A DNA stretch of 64,000 nucleotides. Source: Flavobacteria bacterium BBFL7. Its GTDB lineage: Bacteria; Bacteroidota; Bacteroidia; Flavobacteriales; Flavobacteriaceae. The DNA lies in the NCBI GenBank assembly GCA_000153385.1, contig CH672374.1, positions 442,946-506,945 on the forward strand. The letters run 5' to 3'. The notes beneath the pieces are model-generated. The model saw nothing but the letters and a program-made list of their open reading frames with translations. It was not told the DNA's origin and ran no database searches. Numbering within the stretch: the stretch's first letter is position 1; each line of letters begins with the position of its first letter. This document shows positions 24,582 to 33,321 of the stretch, one piece after another. Position numbers and translations under genes: made by a program.

Positions 24582-26861
24582 TTAAAATGGGTAACCTATA
24601 GCAAAATTGAACACAGGATTTTCTACATCAAAATTCCATCGCTCACCAGACGGCATCGATGGATCATGCCAAGGCGCAGCAAGATCAAAACGTATTACAA
24701 ATCCTTGCACGTCAACTCGCATTCCTAGTCCTGCTCCTATACCAAATTCATTATAGAAATTACTAGAAAATTCACCACCTGGTAAACCATTACCTGCTGT
24801 GGTCCACACATTACCAGCATCTACAAATAGGGCTCCTTTAAAATAGCTGTATATAGGAAAACGATATTCAATATTTGCTTCTAGCCTTATATTTCCCGAT
24901 TGATCAAAAAATGATCGATCGTCTTCATTATCTGGTGTGTAAGTTCCAGGCCCTAAAGATCTTGTTCTGAAAGCACGAACACTGTAGGCTCCACCAGAAA
25001 AAAATTGTTTACTAAATGGTAATACATCGCTGTTCCCATATGGTAAACCATAGCCGGCAAAAAAACGTGTTGCGATACGAGAATCTTTGTTTAACAAATA
25101 GTGAAATCTAAAATCCACATCGGCTTTTGCATATTGAGCATATTCCAATCCTAGAAATTCATTTTTACCTTCATCGTTTTCCTTGCTTAGTAAACTAATG
25201 CTGTTACCAGCTATATCTAAAGTACTATTAACATAAAAAAGAGCTCTTTTACGTTCCTCAATTAGTTCATTATATGTAAAGGAATAAGTAAGACCAGAGA
25301 TAAATTGCTGCTCAAAACTGTTTTGTAAAAAGGTATTTTCATTTAAAATTTCTTCAAACTCTGTAGATGTATTTAATAAGTTCACATAATTGATAGAAAC
25401 CGGATTCAACTCGTGTGTAACATATCGATTTGCCTGCCACGTATACCCAAAACTACCTGAAAACGTCAACAAGCTATATAATTGACTTCTATTTAAGATA
25501 CTTGCACTTAAACTGGTCTTGGTCTTAGGAATTGCATATTCAAAGTAATCACTGTCCACATTGATGGGTGCTATCATGCGAGGAAATATCAGATCTGCTC
25601 CTAAATCAAATTCGGTACTGGTCTGACCAGCATCACTATTTCCAGCAATTTGTACCTCATAAGTTCCAGATGCTTTAATGTTAAGAACCTCGCCACCTTT
25701 AAAAAGATTACGATTTGTAAAAGTTAGTCCTAGACTAGGTCCTGTAAAATCATTAGACTTTGTCACCGCTTGCAATTCTGCACGGATAGCTCTTTTATTT
25801 AATGGTGATAAGTATATTCTAGCTTCTAGCATATTAAGGCTATCATTAGATTCTTCTAACTCCTTATACTCTATATTGACAAATTTATAAGCACCTATCG
25901 ATCCCAAACGTCTACTAGTAGACCTAGATTTTGATGGATTATACAATTCTCCAGGTTCTAATAAAATGAAGGGATCTAATCGATCTGGTCTAAAGAAATC
26001 CGATTCTTGTAAATAATCCTTACCTGCATAACGCACACTATCCATGACCGTAGAATCATTACCAGTAACATTGTATGGGTAAACCTTTACCGCTTTTATT
26101 TTGTAAGGTTTTATAGCTTTTGTGGGAACATCTTTTTTAAGCTTAACATATAGATCAAATCTTCTATTATCATATTGATTAGTGTCTGCTTGAAATATTA
26201 GAAATCCAGAATTAAAATTATAATATCCTTTAGCTTTCAGATTTGAATCAATACGTTCCCTTTCTTGCGTTAAGGCAGATAAATCAAAACGAGATCCTAC
26301 CTGAATTGGGGAATCTGTTAATTGATTTTCTAATACTTGATAAAATGGTATGGAGTCCTTATCTACTTGGTAAGTCTTTAGTCTGTATGGATTAGGCAAC
26401 ACAACATTGTAAGTCACCGAGCCTTCTTTTTGATCTTCGTTTTTTACGGTTTTTGAAGTAATGTTACTAAAGAAAAATCCTCTATTTTCTAATCTATTGC
26501 GCAATAAATCTTTAGTTGCTTCTTGTTCCACATAAGATAAATATACAGGCTTCTCTCCTATCTTTCTATTCATAAAACGTGCTATAAATCCTCCACTATC
26601 TCTTTTAACTTTATAGTGGTAATGTAAACCTGGACGCATCCCAAGAAAGGTACTATTTGGCTGTGGTGATATGGTTAAATCTAGCTGGGCTTTTAGCGCT
26701 GCAACATCTTCAATATCTGTCAGAGAATCTAGTTGAATTTCTACAAATGAATCTGTTAGAAGTAATTCATCTTCTGGTATATATTTTTTAACGGCACAAG
26801 AAGATATCATTAAGATGAAGCAAGTGATTAAAAAAATGTGTATGTAATGATGTGCTTTCAA
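24582..26861 (-). CDS. tamL: Translocation and assembly module lipoprotein TamL (BamA/TamA superfamily)
   Basis: A 759-residue outer-membrane protein. The N-terminus is a lipoprotein signal (lipobox MISSCAVKKY), a Bacteroidota feature absent from proteobacterial TamA. POTRA-like domains follow (about residues 40-380), then a C-terminal BamA-type 16-strand barrel (FRTRSLGPGTYTPDNED, RLEANIEYRFPIYSYFKGAL, GIGAGLGMRVD) ending with a terminal Phe (FAIGYPF). It is encoded 9 bp downstream of tamB. The pair is thought to move lipids and/or outer-membrane proteins between the membranes. Confidence 0.92.
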   Translation of the reverse strand: MKAHHYIHIFLITCFILMISSCAVKKYIPEDELLLTDSFVEIQLDSLTDIEDVAALKAQLDLTISPQPNSTFLGMRPGLHYHYKVKRDSGGFIARFMNRKIGEKPVYLSYVEQEATKDLLRNRLENRGFFFSNITSKTVKNEDQKEGSVTYNVVLPNPYRLKTYQVDKDSIPFYQVLENQLTDSPIQVGSRFDLSALTQERERIDSNLKAKGYYNFNSGFLIFQADTNQYDNRRFDLYVKLKKDVPTKAIKPYKIKAVKVYPYNVTGNDSTVMDSVRYAGKDYLQESDFFRPDRLDPFILLEPGELYNPSKSRSTSRRLGSIGAYKFVNIEYKELEESNDSLNMLEARIYLSPLNKRAIRAELQAVTKSNDFTGPSLGLTFTNRNLFKGGEVLNIKASGTYEVQIAGNSDAGQTSTEFDLGADLIFPRMIAPINVDSDYFEYAIPKTKTSLSASILNRSQLYSLLTFSGSFGYTWQANRYVTHELNPVSINYVNLLNTSTEFEEILNENTFLQNSFEQQFISGLTYSFTYNELIEERKRALFYVNSTLDIAGNSISLLSKENDEGKNEFLGLEYAQYAKADVDFRFHYLLNKDSRIATRFFAGYGLPYGNSDVLPFSKQFFSGGAYSVRAFRTRSLGPGTYTPDNEDDRSFFDQSGNIRLEANIEYRFPIYSYFKGALFVDAGNVWTTAGNGLPGGEFSSNFYNEFGIGAGLGMRVDVQGFVIRFDLAAPWHDPSMPSGERWNFDVENPVFNFAIGYPF

Positions 26862-26870
26862 TTGCTTGAT

Positions 26871-29800
26871 TTACTTATTATTAGTTGGTTCCGCTACATT
26901 TTCTTCATCTTGCGGCTCTTCCTCTTCTTCCTTAATTGCTCTCTCGTTTTCTTCTAGAACTGTTTTGGCAAACAAGTTTTTAAACTCATTAAATTCTTTT
27001 GTAAAAATTAGTGAAATTCCGCTTATGATTAACTGCCCATCTATAACATTATCATATTGATTTCTACGGAAACCCTTTAATCGCCATTGTCCAGTTTGAG
27101 ATAATAAGTATTCTATACTTACATTTCCTATGACTGGAGTCTCTTCACCTTCTTGAGCAGAACCTTGAATATCCACTTCACTTCCTACACTTACCACTAA
27201 TCTATCGTTTAAAAGTTTTTTACTAGCAGTTACATCTAGCTGTGTACGTTCTTGAGAACTTGTACCTTGATAGTCTGTATAGCTATCCACTCCAAAACTA
27301 AAATCAATACCAGTCTTTCCTAATAATTTACCACCATACTGATTTAATTGATCGCTTAAAGCTTGATTAAGATTATCTCTGGCAATCGTTGCAGTACCAC
27401 CATTACTACCATCTGTTCCAGAAGTTGGGAAAAATCGATTTAAAACCAATAGAGAAAACACCTGTTTATTCAACTCTTGATCCTGTGTATTTAATTGTTG
27501 TAACCTACCATATACTTGTCCGCCCACGGCACCTTGTTCATCATTAGGTAAATCTATTTTAAAACTGATCTCTGGCTGCATTAATTCGCCATCTACATTT
27601 AAATAAACTAAGAATGGTAATTGCTGTCGGAAACTATTCTTTGTACTTAAATCTGCGCCACTAGTCTGACTAGCCATTAAAGCACTTGCACTGGTTTCTA
27701 CTTTATAAATAGCACTAACATCTAGGGTAGCATCAAAAGGATCACCAGACCAGGTAACACTACCACCTTTGGCTAGATCAAATCTTCTAGATACTATCTC
27801 ATATAAATTAAGTTGATAGTAACCACTAGCAATTTCATACCGACCTGTTAACGTCATTCTTCCATTAGGTGTCATTCTATATTTAAGATCACCACTTCCC
27901 GAAACTTTTAAATTATCTCCTGTACTAGGATCTATTATTATATTCACTATAGCATCATCTCTTACCTTTAAATTTGCGGTAATGTCAAATCCAGTAAGTG
28001 TAGCAGACTCTTCTTCGGTTTGAGTTAGAATGGCATCTGGATTTTGCTTATTAACAAATTGGACGATACCATCACGTTGTACCACATCTAACTCTGTTGC
28101 AGGTATGACATAAGTAACATCAGTGACATCTTTAACGGTTAAATCAAGGTTGATTTCAGGTATGGTCATATTACCAGTTATGGTAGCGTTAGCATCAAAA
28201 GTTGCTTTACCATAATATAAATCATTGTCCTTTTCTGTGCTATTAAGAGCTGTAAAATCTTTTGCTTTTAGTTGTAAATCAAAGGTTGGTACTAATAAAT
28301 TTTCAGTACCAATAGTTCCATTAACGGTAAAGATATCTCCTTGCGCATCAGCAATGCGTAATTTGTTCATACTTATTTCAGTATTATCTACCGCAATCTT
28401 TTCATTTTTTAAAGTAAAACTGGTGTCTAGCATAGATACATTGACACTTGCATTATTGAACCTTAATTCTCCATTATAGACAGGCTCTACCGTGGTTCCA
28501 GTAACCTTAAAGTCACCATTGATCGATCCACTACCATTTTTAAGAAAATTGTCTGATAGACCAGCAACTGTTTCCATGTTAACCTGATTGATATTTAAAT
28601 CAAGATTAAGATTTGCTGCAGTTTCTGTAGCTACATAATCTCCATTCAACTCGATATCCACATCATCGCCTTTAACAGCCAGATTCATATCATAACGTGA
28701 GCCATCTAAAGATTTTGCATTAAGACTTAGCTGTCCTAGAGGCACTTCCAGAGCATGTAAATCATTTATTTTTAAATCTGCTAGAATTCCTGTTGCGCCA
28801 TAGATATTATCTAATATTAACTCTCCATTCACTATTCCTGTTGCCAGTTTCTCATCAGAGTTGAAATAACTTAACAATCCTTGAAGTTTAAAGTTTTCCA
28901 GTAATAACGCGATGTGATCCTTATCAGTATCAGGTCGATCACTTCTCAGTTCTATACTTTGGCTTCCATTAGATAATTTAAAATTATTGAATATTAAGCG
29001 ATTCTCACCAACGGCTATTTCATTAGAATCAGGTATGCGCCATGGTTGCTTATTTAAAATCAAATCATCTATCGATAAATTAAAAATCAAATTCTCGATA
29101 CCATCGATATCCCGCTTTCGCGAAAGCGTGCTCGCAAAGTGAATTAATTTTTCCTCATCGTCATAAGAAGTAAAATCTACATTTAGTATGTTTTCTGCTA
29201 CTATACCAGTCAAAGCTGTGCGTTTGATATGAATAGGTCCTGCAGTAATATTATTAAACCCTAATTGAAATTGTAAATTTTGTGCGTCTGATTGTGAGGA
29301 TATGACTAAACTATCTATTTCACTATCAGCATATTTGACATAATCTACCTTAATATCGCTATTCAATCTACGCTCTTTTTCATTAAAGTCTACGGCAATG
29401 TTTATAGTATCTAATGATTGTAATTGCGGTAATATGACATCCCTTAAAATGGGAGCTGGTCTTAGGTCACCTTTAATCTTCATAACGACTGGTTGCACTG
29501 TATCCATCTTTTTACTAGTGGTAAGATACCTATCGATATGTCGCTGTAAAGCGGCTGCTAGATTAGATGGATCAACATTAGATCTTAATTCTAAATCCAG
29601 CATTTTGTTTTTAAGATCTAATGATGTAGAGTCTGGTGTTACAAAGGCATTAATATTTAAAGCACCTAATAAATAAGATTGCTCATCAAACACAGCAATA
29701 CCGTCATCTACCGAAGTCTTTATTTGATAATTAGACTCATTCCCTGAATAAGACATTGCTAACTTTCCTGCTGCTTTTACATTTTGAGAGGTAATTCCAA

Positions 29801-31958
29801 AGGCTCGCAGATCAATCCCGATAATATCTACAACTGCATCTGCAACCGTAAGATTTTGATCTAATTTAAAGTTGGAGTTTAAAGCTATATTAATGTTTTC
29901 GTCCTTAAATTTTGAAGTTATCGTCCCTACTCCACGGTCCATATTACCTTGAATAGGAATAGTAGTTAATGGATAGTCGTTATAAGCAAAACTTTCAATG
30001 GTTCCGGTAATACTAGCGTCTAGAGTACTTATATCAGAACCGTTACCACTGGTTTGAAGTTGTAAGCTTAAGTTGCCCAATTCTGGCATGGAAAGCATTG
30101 TAGACAATTCTAATTCTTCAATACTTAAGTTAGAATCAAATTCAATTTTTTCACCATTTTTGAAATCACCATCGATTGTCATCGAACCATAGCTGGTCAT
30201 TAGGTTTGCTTTTGCTTGTACTTTATTAACCGTACCTGATACATTTGCTGTTAACTGCGCTTGCTGTGGTAAGGTAATGCCTAGATCTTTTTCATTTATG
30301 AATGAAAGCAGCGAAGTTCTATCAGTTACCACTTTAATATTAGATAAATCATACGTTAGTTGATCTACATCGGTAACTTGAGTTAAAGTACCATTTGCAG
30401 TTACAGAATTGCGTCCCCAATTTAAATTAAAGCGATCTATTTTTAAATTTTCAGTGCTACCAGTAGCTGTCACTTGTCCTGTTAATGGTTGTAGAGCTAT
30501 CTGTTTTACATATTCGTTGCTCGATAAATCAGGTTGAAAACGATACAAATCTTTAATATCTACTTTATATAAAGGTATAGAGGCTTTTATTTTTAATAAT
30601 TCTGGATTGTTGATCAACTGATTAATACCTTGATATCCTAATGCTACTGATCCATTTATGGCGCTATTATTAACTTTTCCGATTAAATTTTGAATACTTA
30701 AATCACTATCAGTTACTTTAATAGTTCCGCTTAATTGATTCATCACTATACCAGAATATTCTCTAAGTGAGACATTATCAAGAGTAATGCCTGCAGATTG
30801 ATTTGCGAGATTAAAATCATGCAGTTCTATATCGATATCTGTTAATAATATTGCGTCTGGAGATAATTGAGTGGTAGATGGCTGCGCACCATTTAGACTA
30901 TATAAAAAGCTATTGTTTTTAAAATTTAACTGATTTAAAGAAACATTTAAATCTGGCCATTCAACTACTGTAGGTTCATTGTTTAATTGAGTGGATGAAT
31001 CTGCAATTTCAATCATGGATAACTCTATATCACTATCCTGCAAAGTCACATTATCCACAACATATTGGTTATTCTCAACATCTGCTTTAGGAATTGATGA
31101 TTCCAATATCCCAAAATGAGTACGTAACACAATACTATCTGGCTCTGAATTGTAATTTAACTCAACATTTGTCAATTGTATATTTTGGGCTGTTAACAAT
31201 GGTAGTGGAGAATCATTAGCATCGTCTGTAATGGCCTCGGCTAGATTAGTGTCTTGATTAGGAAAATCATCCTTTTCAGCTTTTGCAAAAGAGGTTACAA
31301 CATCTTGTTCATAATTGATTACAGCATTCTTAAGTGACAGATTTTTAATGTCAACCACCATACGATCTAGATCTAATTCATTCATTTCTAGAATTAACTC
31401 ATCAAAGATTGCTGTAGCATCCATCTCACCTACTTGATCATTATAGATGACATCAAAATCAGTTAATACGATCTCTCCAATATTAAGGTTAAGAGGTTGA
31501 CTAGCCGTTGTATCTGGAGCAGTAGCAAACGCATCCATTAAAAATTGATAATTAAAGCCTTCAATAGAATCTTTTCTAACAACTCTAGCTGTAAGACCAT
31601 TCCATTTAAGATAATCTAAATCTATACCGGTGCCATTTATTATTGGCCATAGTGCCATGTCAGCTTCTAAGCTGCGAGAATACACCAGTGTGTCATTGTT
31701 AACATCACCCATATATAAGCCATCAACTTGAATATTACCATCAAAAGTGATAAAGGCACGATCTAATTGGATTTCAGTTCCTGTTTTTCCTTTTACATAA
31801 TCGATTACCTGTCCTATAATGATACTTTGTCCCCATGGACTGCGTATAAATAGCAGCAATAAAATGAGAAAAATGAGTATTCCTAACATGGTGCGTGCAA
31901 ATCTGCGCAGCCATCTATATGGTGATTTTTTAGTAGAGGTTTCTTCTTTATTTTGCAC
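26871..31958 (-). CDS. tamB: Translocation/assembly module protein TamB (AsmA-like)
   Basis: A 1695-residue protein. An N-terminal inner-membrane helix (TMLGILIFLILLLLFI) is followed by a very long stretch of beta-rich AsmA/TamB repeats crossing the periplasm and the C-terminal TamB domain (about residues 1300-1640, for example GRMTLTGRYEIASGYYQLNL and LPFLVYLNVDGELMQPEI). The acidic C-terminal tail (KEEEEEPQDEENV) is short. It is the first gene of the tamB-tamL operon. A palindrome copy encodes LSRKR near residues 945-949. Confidence 0.92.
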   Translation of the reverse strand: MQNKEETSTKKSPYRWLRRFARTMLGILIFLILLLLFIRSPWGQSIIIGQVIDYVKGKTGTEIQLDRAFITFDGNIQVDGLYMGDVNNDTLVYSRSLEADMALWPIINGTGIDLDYLKWNGLTARVVRKDSIEGFNYQFLMDAFATAPDTTASQPLNLNIGEIVLTDFDVIYNDQVGEMDATAIFDELILEMNELDLDRMVVDIKNLSLKNAVINYEQDVVTSFAKAEKDDFPNQDTNLAEAITDDANDSPLPLLTAQNIQLTNVELNYNSEPDSIVLRTHFGILESSIPKADVENNQYVVDNVTLQDSDIELSMIEIADSSTQLNNEPTVVEWPDLNVSLNQLNFKNNSFLYSLNGAQPSTTQLSPDAILLTDIDIELHDFNLANQSAGITLDNVSLREYSGIVMNQLSGTIKVTDSDLSIQNLIGKVNNSAINGSVALGYQGINQLINNPELLKIKASIPLYKVDIKDLYRFQPDLSSNEYVKQIALQPLTGQVTATGSTENLKIDRFNLNWGRNSVTANGTLTQVTDVDQLTYDLSNIKVVTDRTSLLSFINEKDLGITLPQQAQLTANVSGTVNKVQAKANLMTSYGSMTIDGDFKNGEKIEFDSNLSIEELELSTMLSMPELGNLSLQLQTSGNGSDISTLDASITGTIESFAYNDYPLTTIPIQGNMDRGVGTITSKFKDENINIALNSNFKLDQNLTVADAVVDIIGIDLRAFGITSQNVKAAGKLAMSYSGNESNYQIKTSVDDGIAVFDEQSYLLGALNINAFVTPDSTSLDLKNKMLDLELRSNVDPSNLAAALQRHIDRYLTTSKKMDTVQPVVMKIKGDLRPAPILRDVILPQLQSLDTINIAVDFNEKERRLNSDIKVDYVKYADSEIDSLVISSQSDAQNLQFQLGFNNITAGPIHIKRTALTGIVAENILNVDFTSYDDEEKLIHFASTLSRKRDIDGIENLIFNLSIDDLILNKQPWRIPDSNEIAVGENRLIFNNFKLSNGSQSIELRSDRPDTDKDHIALLLENFKLQGLLSYFNSDEKLATGIVNGELILDNIYGATGILADLKINDLHALEVPLGQLSLNAKSLDGSRYDMNLAVKGDDVDIELNGDYVATETAANLNLDLNINQVNMETVAGLSDNFLKNGSGSINGDFKVTGTTVEPVYNGELRFNNASVNVSMLDTSFTLKNEKIAVDNTEISMNKLRIADAQGDIFTVNGTIGTENLLVPTFDLQLKAKDFTALNSTEKDNDLYYGKATFDANATITGNMTIPEINLDLTVKDVTDVTYVIPATELDVVQRDGIVQFVNKQNPDAILTQTEEESATLTGFDITANLKVRDDAIVNIIIDPSTGDNLKVSGSGDLKYRMTPNGRMTLTGRYEIASGYYQLNLYEIVSRRFDLAKGGSVTWSGDPFDATLDVSAIYKVETSASALMASQTSGADLSTKNSFRQQLPFLVYLNVDGELMQPEISFKIDLPNDEQGAVGGQVYGRLQQLNTQDQELNKQVFSLLVLNRFFPTSGTDGSNGGTATIARDNLNQALSDQLNQYGGKLLGKTGIDFSFGVDSYTDYQGTSSQERTQLDVTASKKLLNDRLVVSVGSEVDIQGSAQEGEETPVIGNVSIEYLLSQTGQWRLKGFRRNQYDNVIDGQLIISGISLIFTKEFNEFKNLFAKTVLEENERAIKEEEEEPQDEENVAEPTNNK
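29113..29128. repeat. Dispersed 16-bp palindrome, exact copy, in tamB
   Basis: CGCTTTCGCGAAAGCG, read on the minus strand as LSRKR within TLSRKRDI. Confidence 0.95.
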
Positions 31959-32136
31959 TTATTCTATGGGATATGACCTTAAGTTCTTAGTCCACTGCAA
32001 AATGATAAAAGTTCAATGATTTAACATAATTAAGCTATGTAAATTATTGTTAACAAAGTATAATTAAATGATAATTCGATAAAAAAGACTATTTGAAAAA
32101 ATAATACTTGTATAAATTCATAGGAGTTTTTGATTA

Positions 32137-32152
32137 CGCTTTCGCGAAAGCG
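32137..32152. repeat. Dispersed 16-bp palindrome, exact copy, intergenic
   Basis: CGCTTTCGCGAAAGCG between the DUF3078 stop and tamB. Part of the 27-base match with 24537-24563. Confidence 0.95.
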
Positions 32153-32188
32153 TATTTCACCAACTATTAATAAACTATAAATTTTATA

Positions 32189-33148
32189 TTAAGCCTTTTT
32201 AGTAGGTCGTTCTCCTAAATCATACTTAAACCCAAGGCCGATGACCTGTCTAATTTGAAATCCTCTGGTTGTATTATCATCATATATCGCCTGAAACTCA
32301 AAGTTTCCACTGATGTATTTATTTACCTTTAAAAATAGATTAAGGTTATAATCGATATCGATATTTTCAGGATCTGCAAGGTAGTCACTGTAAAGGCTAA
32401 CTATATTTTCCAACTGAATATTTTTAGCCACTTCAAATTTTGTGTATCCACGGAATGATGCTCCAACTTCCCAACGAGCAGTCTTATTTGCCTCTACCCC
32501 AAAAAATGGAGTATAACTATCAACTTCCTCAGGATTATCCATATCTACATCTGTAAAATTTGATGTAACGGTTATCAACCTAGTAGTTGCTGGTGCGATA
32601 TTGAAATTGAAGTTTTTAGATTTTTTCCATAAAAAACCTAATCCTAGTTGAAAATATGAAGGTGAAAAACCACCTGAGGTTTCTCTACGCATTTGTCTAG
32701 TCCTTACGACTCCATCATCACCAGTTTCTTCTTCTATAAAAAATTCATAACCAGATATAAATTGTGACCTGAAATTAAAAATGGTACTATAGTTCCAGTT
32801 ACTTTGATTTATTTGATTTCCTAAAATACTATTCAATTCTAGACGATCAGTCGTCTTGCGCAAGTAGCGCTGATCTTTTACTTGAGAAAGACCAAAATCA
32901 CTTATTAATTTAGTATCCCACGACAGCTTTTTGCGCTTGTATTGCATGTCGTAACTGATCCCTAAATTACCTGATATATTAGTCACACCACCACCTTGCC
33001 AGTCGTCATTAAAAGCACTTTGATTAAATAAGAAACTTACTCTTCCCCATGAAGCCCAGTTGGAGGTTTTAATATCCGGTATGCTATCTTGAGCAAAGAT
33101 TATTGAACTGAATAAAGTAAAGAATAAGAGTGAATAAATAGACTTCAA
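32189..33148 (-). CDS. DUF3078 family outer-membrane protein
   Basis: A 319-residue protein with a Sec signal peptide (MKSIYSLLFFTLFSSIIFAQ) and the DUF3078 pattern (NWASWGRVSFLFNQSAFNDD, then WQGGG). Alternating hydrophobic strands with aromatic girdles suggest an outer-membrane beta barrel. It sits upstream of tamB-tamL, separated by 230 bp that contain a palindrome copy. A -7 box (33172-33179) lies 24 bp before the start. Function not established. Confidence 0.88.
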   Translation of the reverse strand: MKSIYSLLFFTLFSSIIFAQDSIPDIKTSNWASWGRVSFLFNQSAFNDDWQGGGVTNISGNLGISYDMQYKRKKLSWDTKLISDFGLSQVKDQRYLRKTTDRLELNSILGNQINQSNWNYSTIFNFRSQFISGYEFFIEEETGDDGVVRTRQMRRETSGGFSPSYFQLGLGFLWKKSKNFNFNIAPATTRLITVTSNFTDVDMDNPEEVDSYTPFFGVEANKTARWEVGASFRGYTKFEVAKNIQLENIVSLYSDYLADPENIDIDYNLNLFLKVNKYISGNFEFQAIYDDNTTRGFQIRQVIGLGFKYDLGERPTKKA

Positions 33149-33171
33149 ACTATGATTTTAAGGGTAAAAAG

Positions 33172-33179
33172 CAAATATA
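33172..33179 (-). promoter_or_regulatory. -7 box TATATTTG for DUF3078 gene
   Basis: Exact TAnnTTTG on the minus strand, 23 bp before the start codon. Confidence 0.6.
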
Positions 33180-33266
33180 TAATTACTACCCATTTAAGCA
33201 TATCAACATCATTACTTTAAGTTTTCTTTAAGTTTTAGAAATCTTCTATTTAAAAAAGATCAATAA

Positions 33267-33302
33267 ACAAAAAAGCCTCTTTTTAACAAGAGGCTTTTTT
33301 TA
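33267..33302 (-). terminator. Intrinsic terminator after LRR protein gene
   Basis: Stem AAAAAGCCTCTT / AAGAGGCTTTTT with T-runs on both strands. It ends the minus-strand LRR gene. Confidence 0.88.
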
Positions 33303-33321
33303 ATTTAATATAGAATATAAA

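Noticed and set aside
31278..31293. AGCTTTTGCAAAAGAG in tamB as another palindrome copy
   Set aside because: It differs at four of 16 positions; it could be a decayed copy but does not stand above chance.
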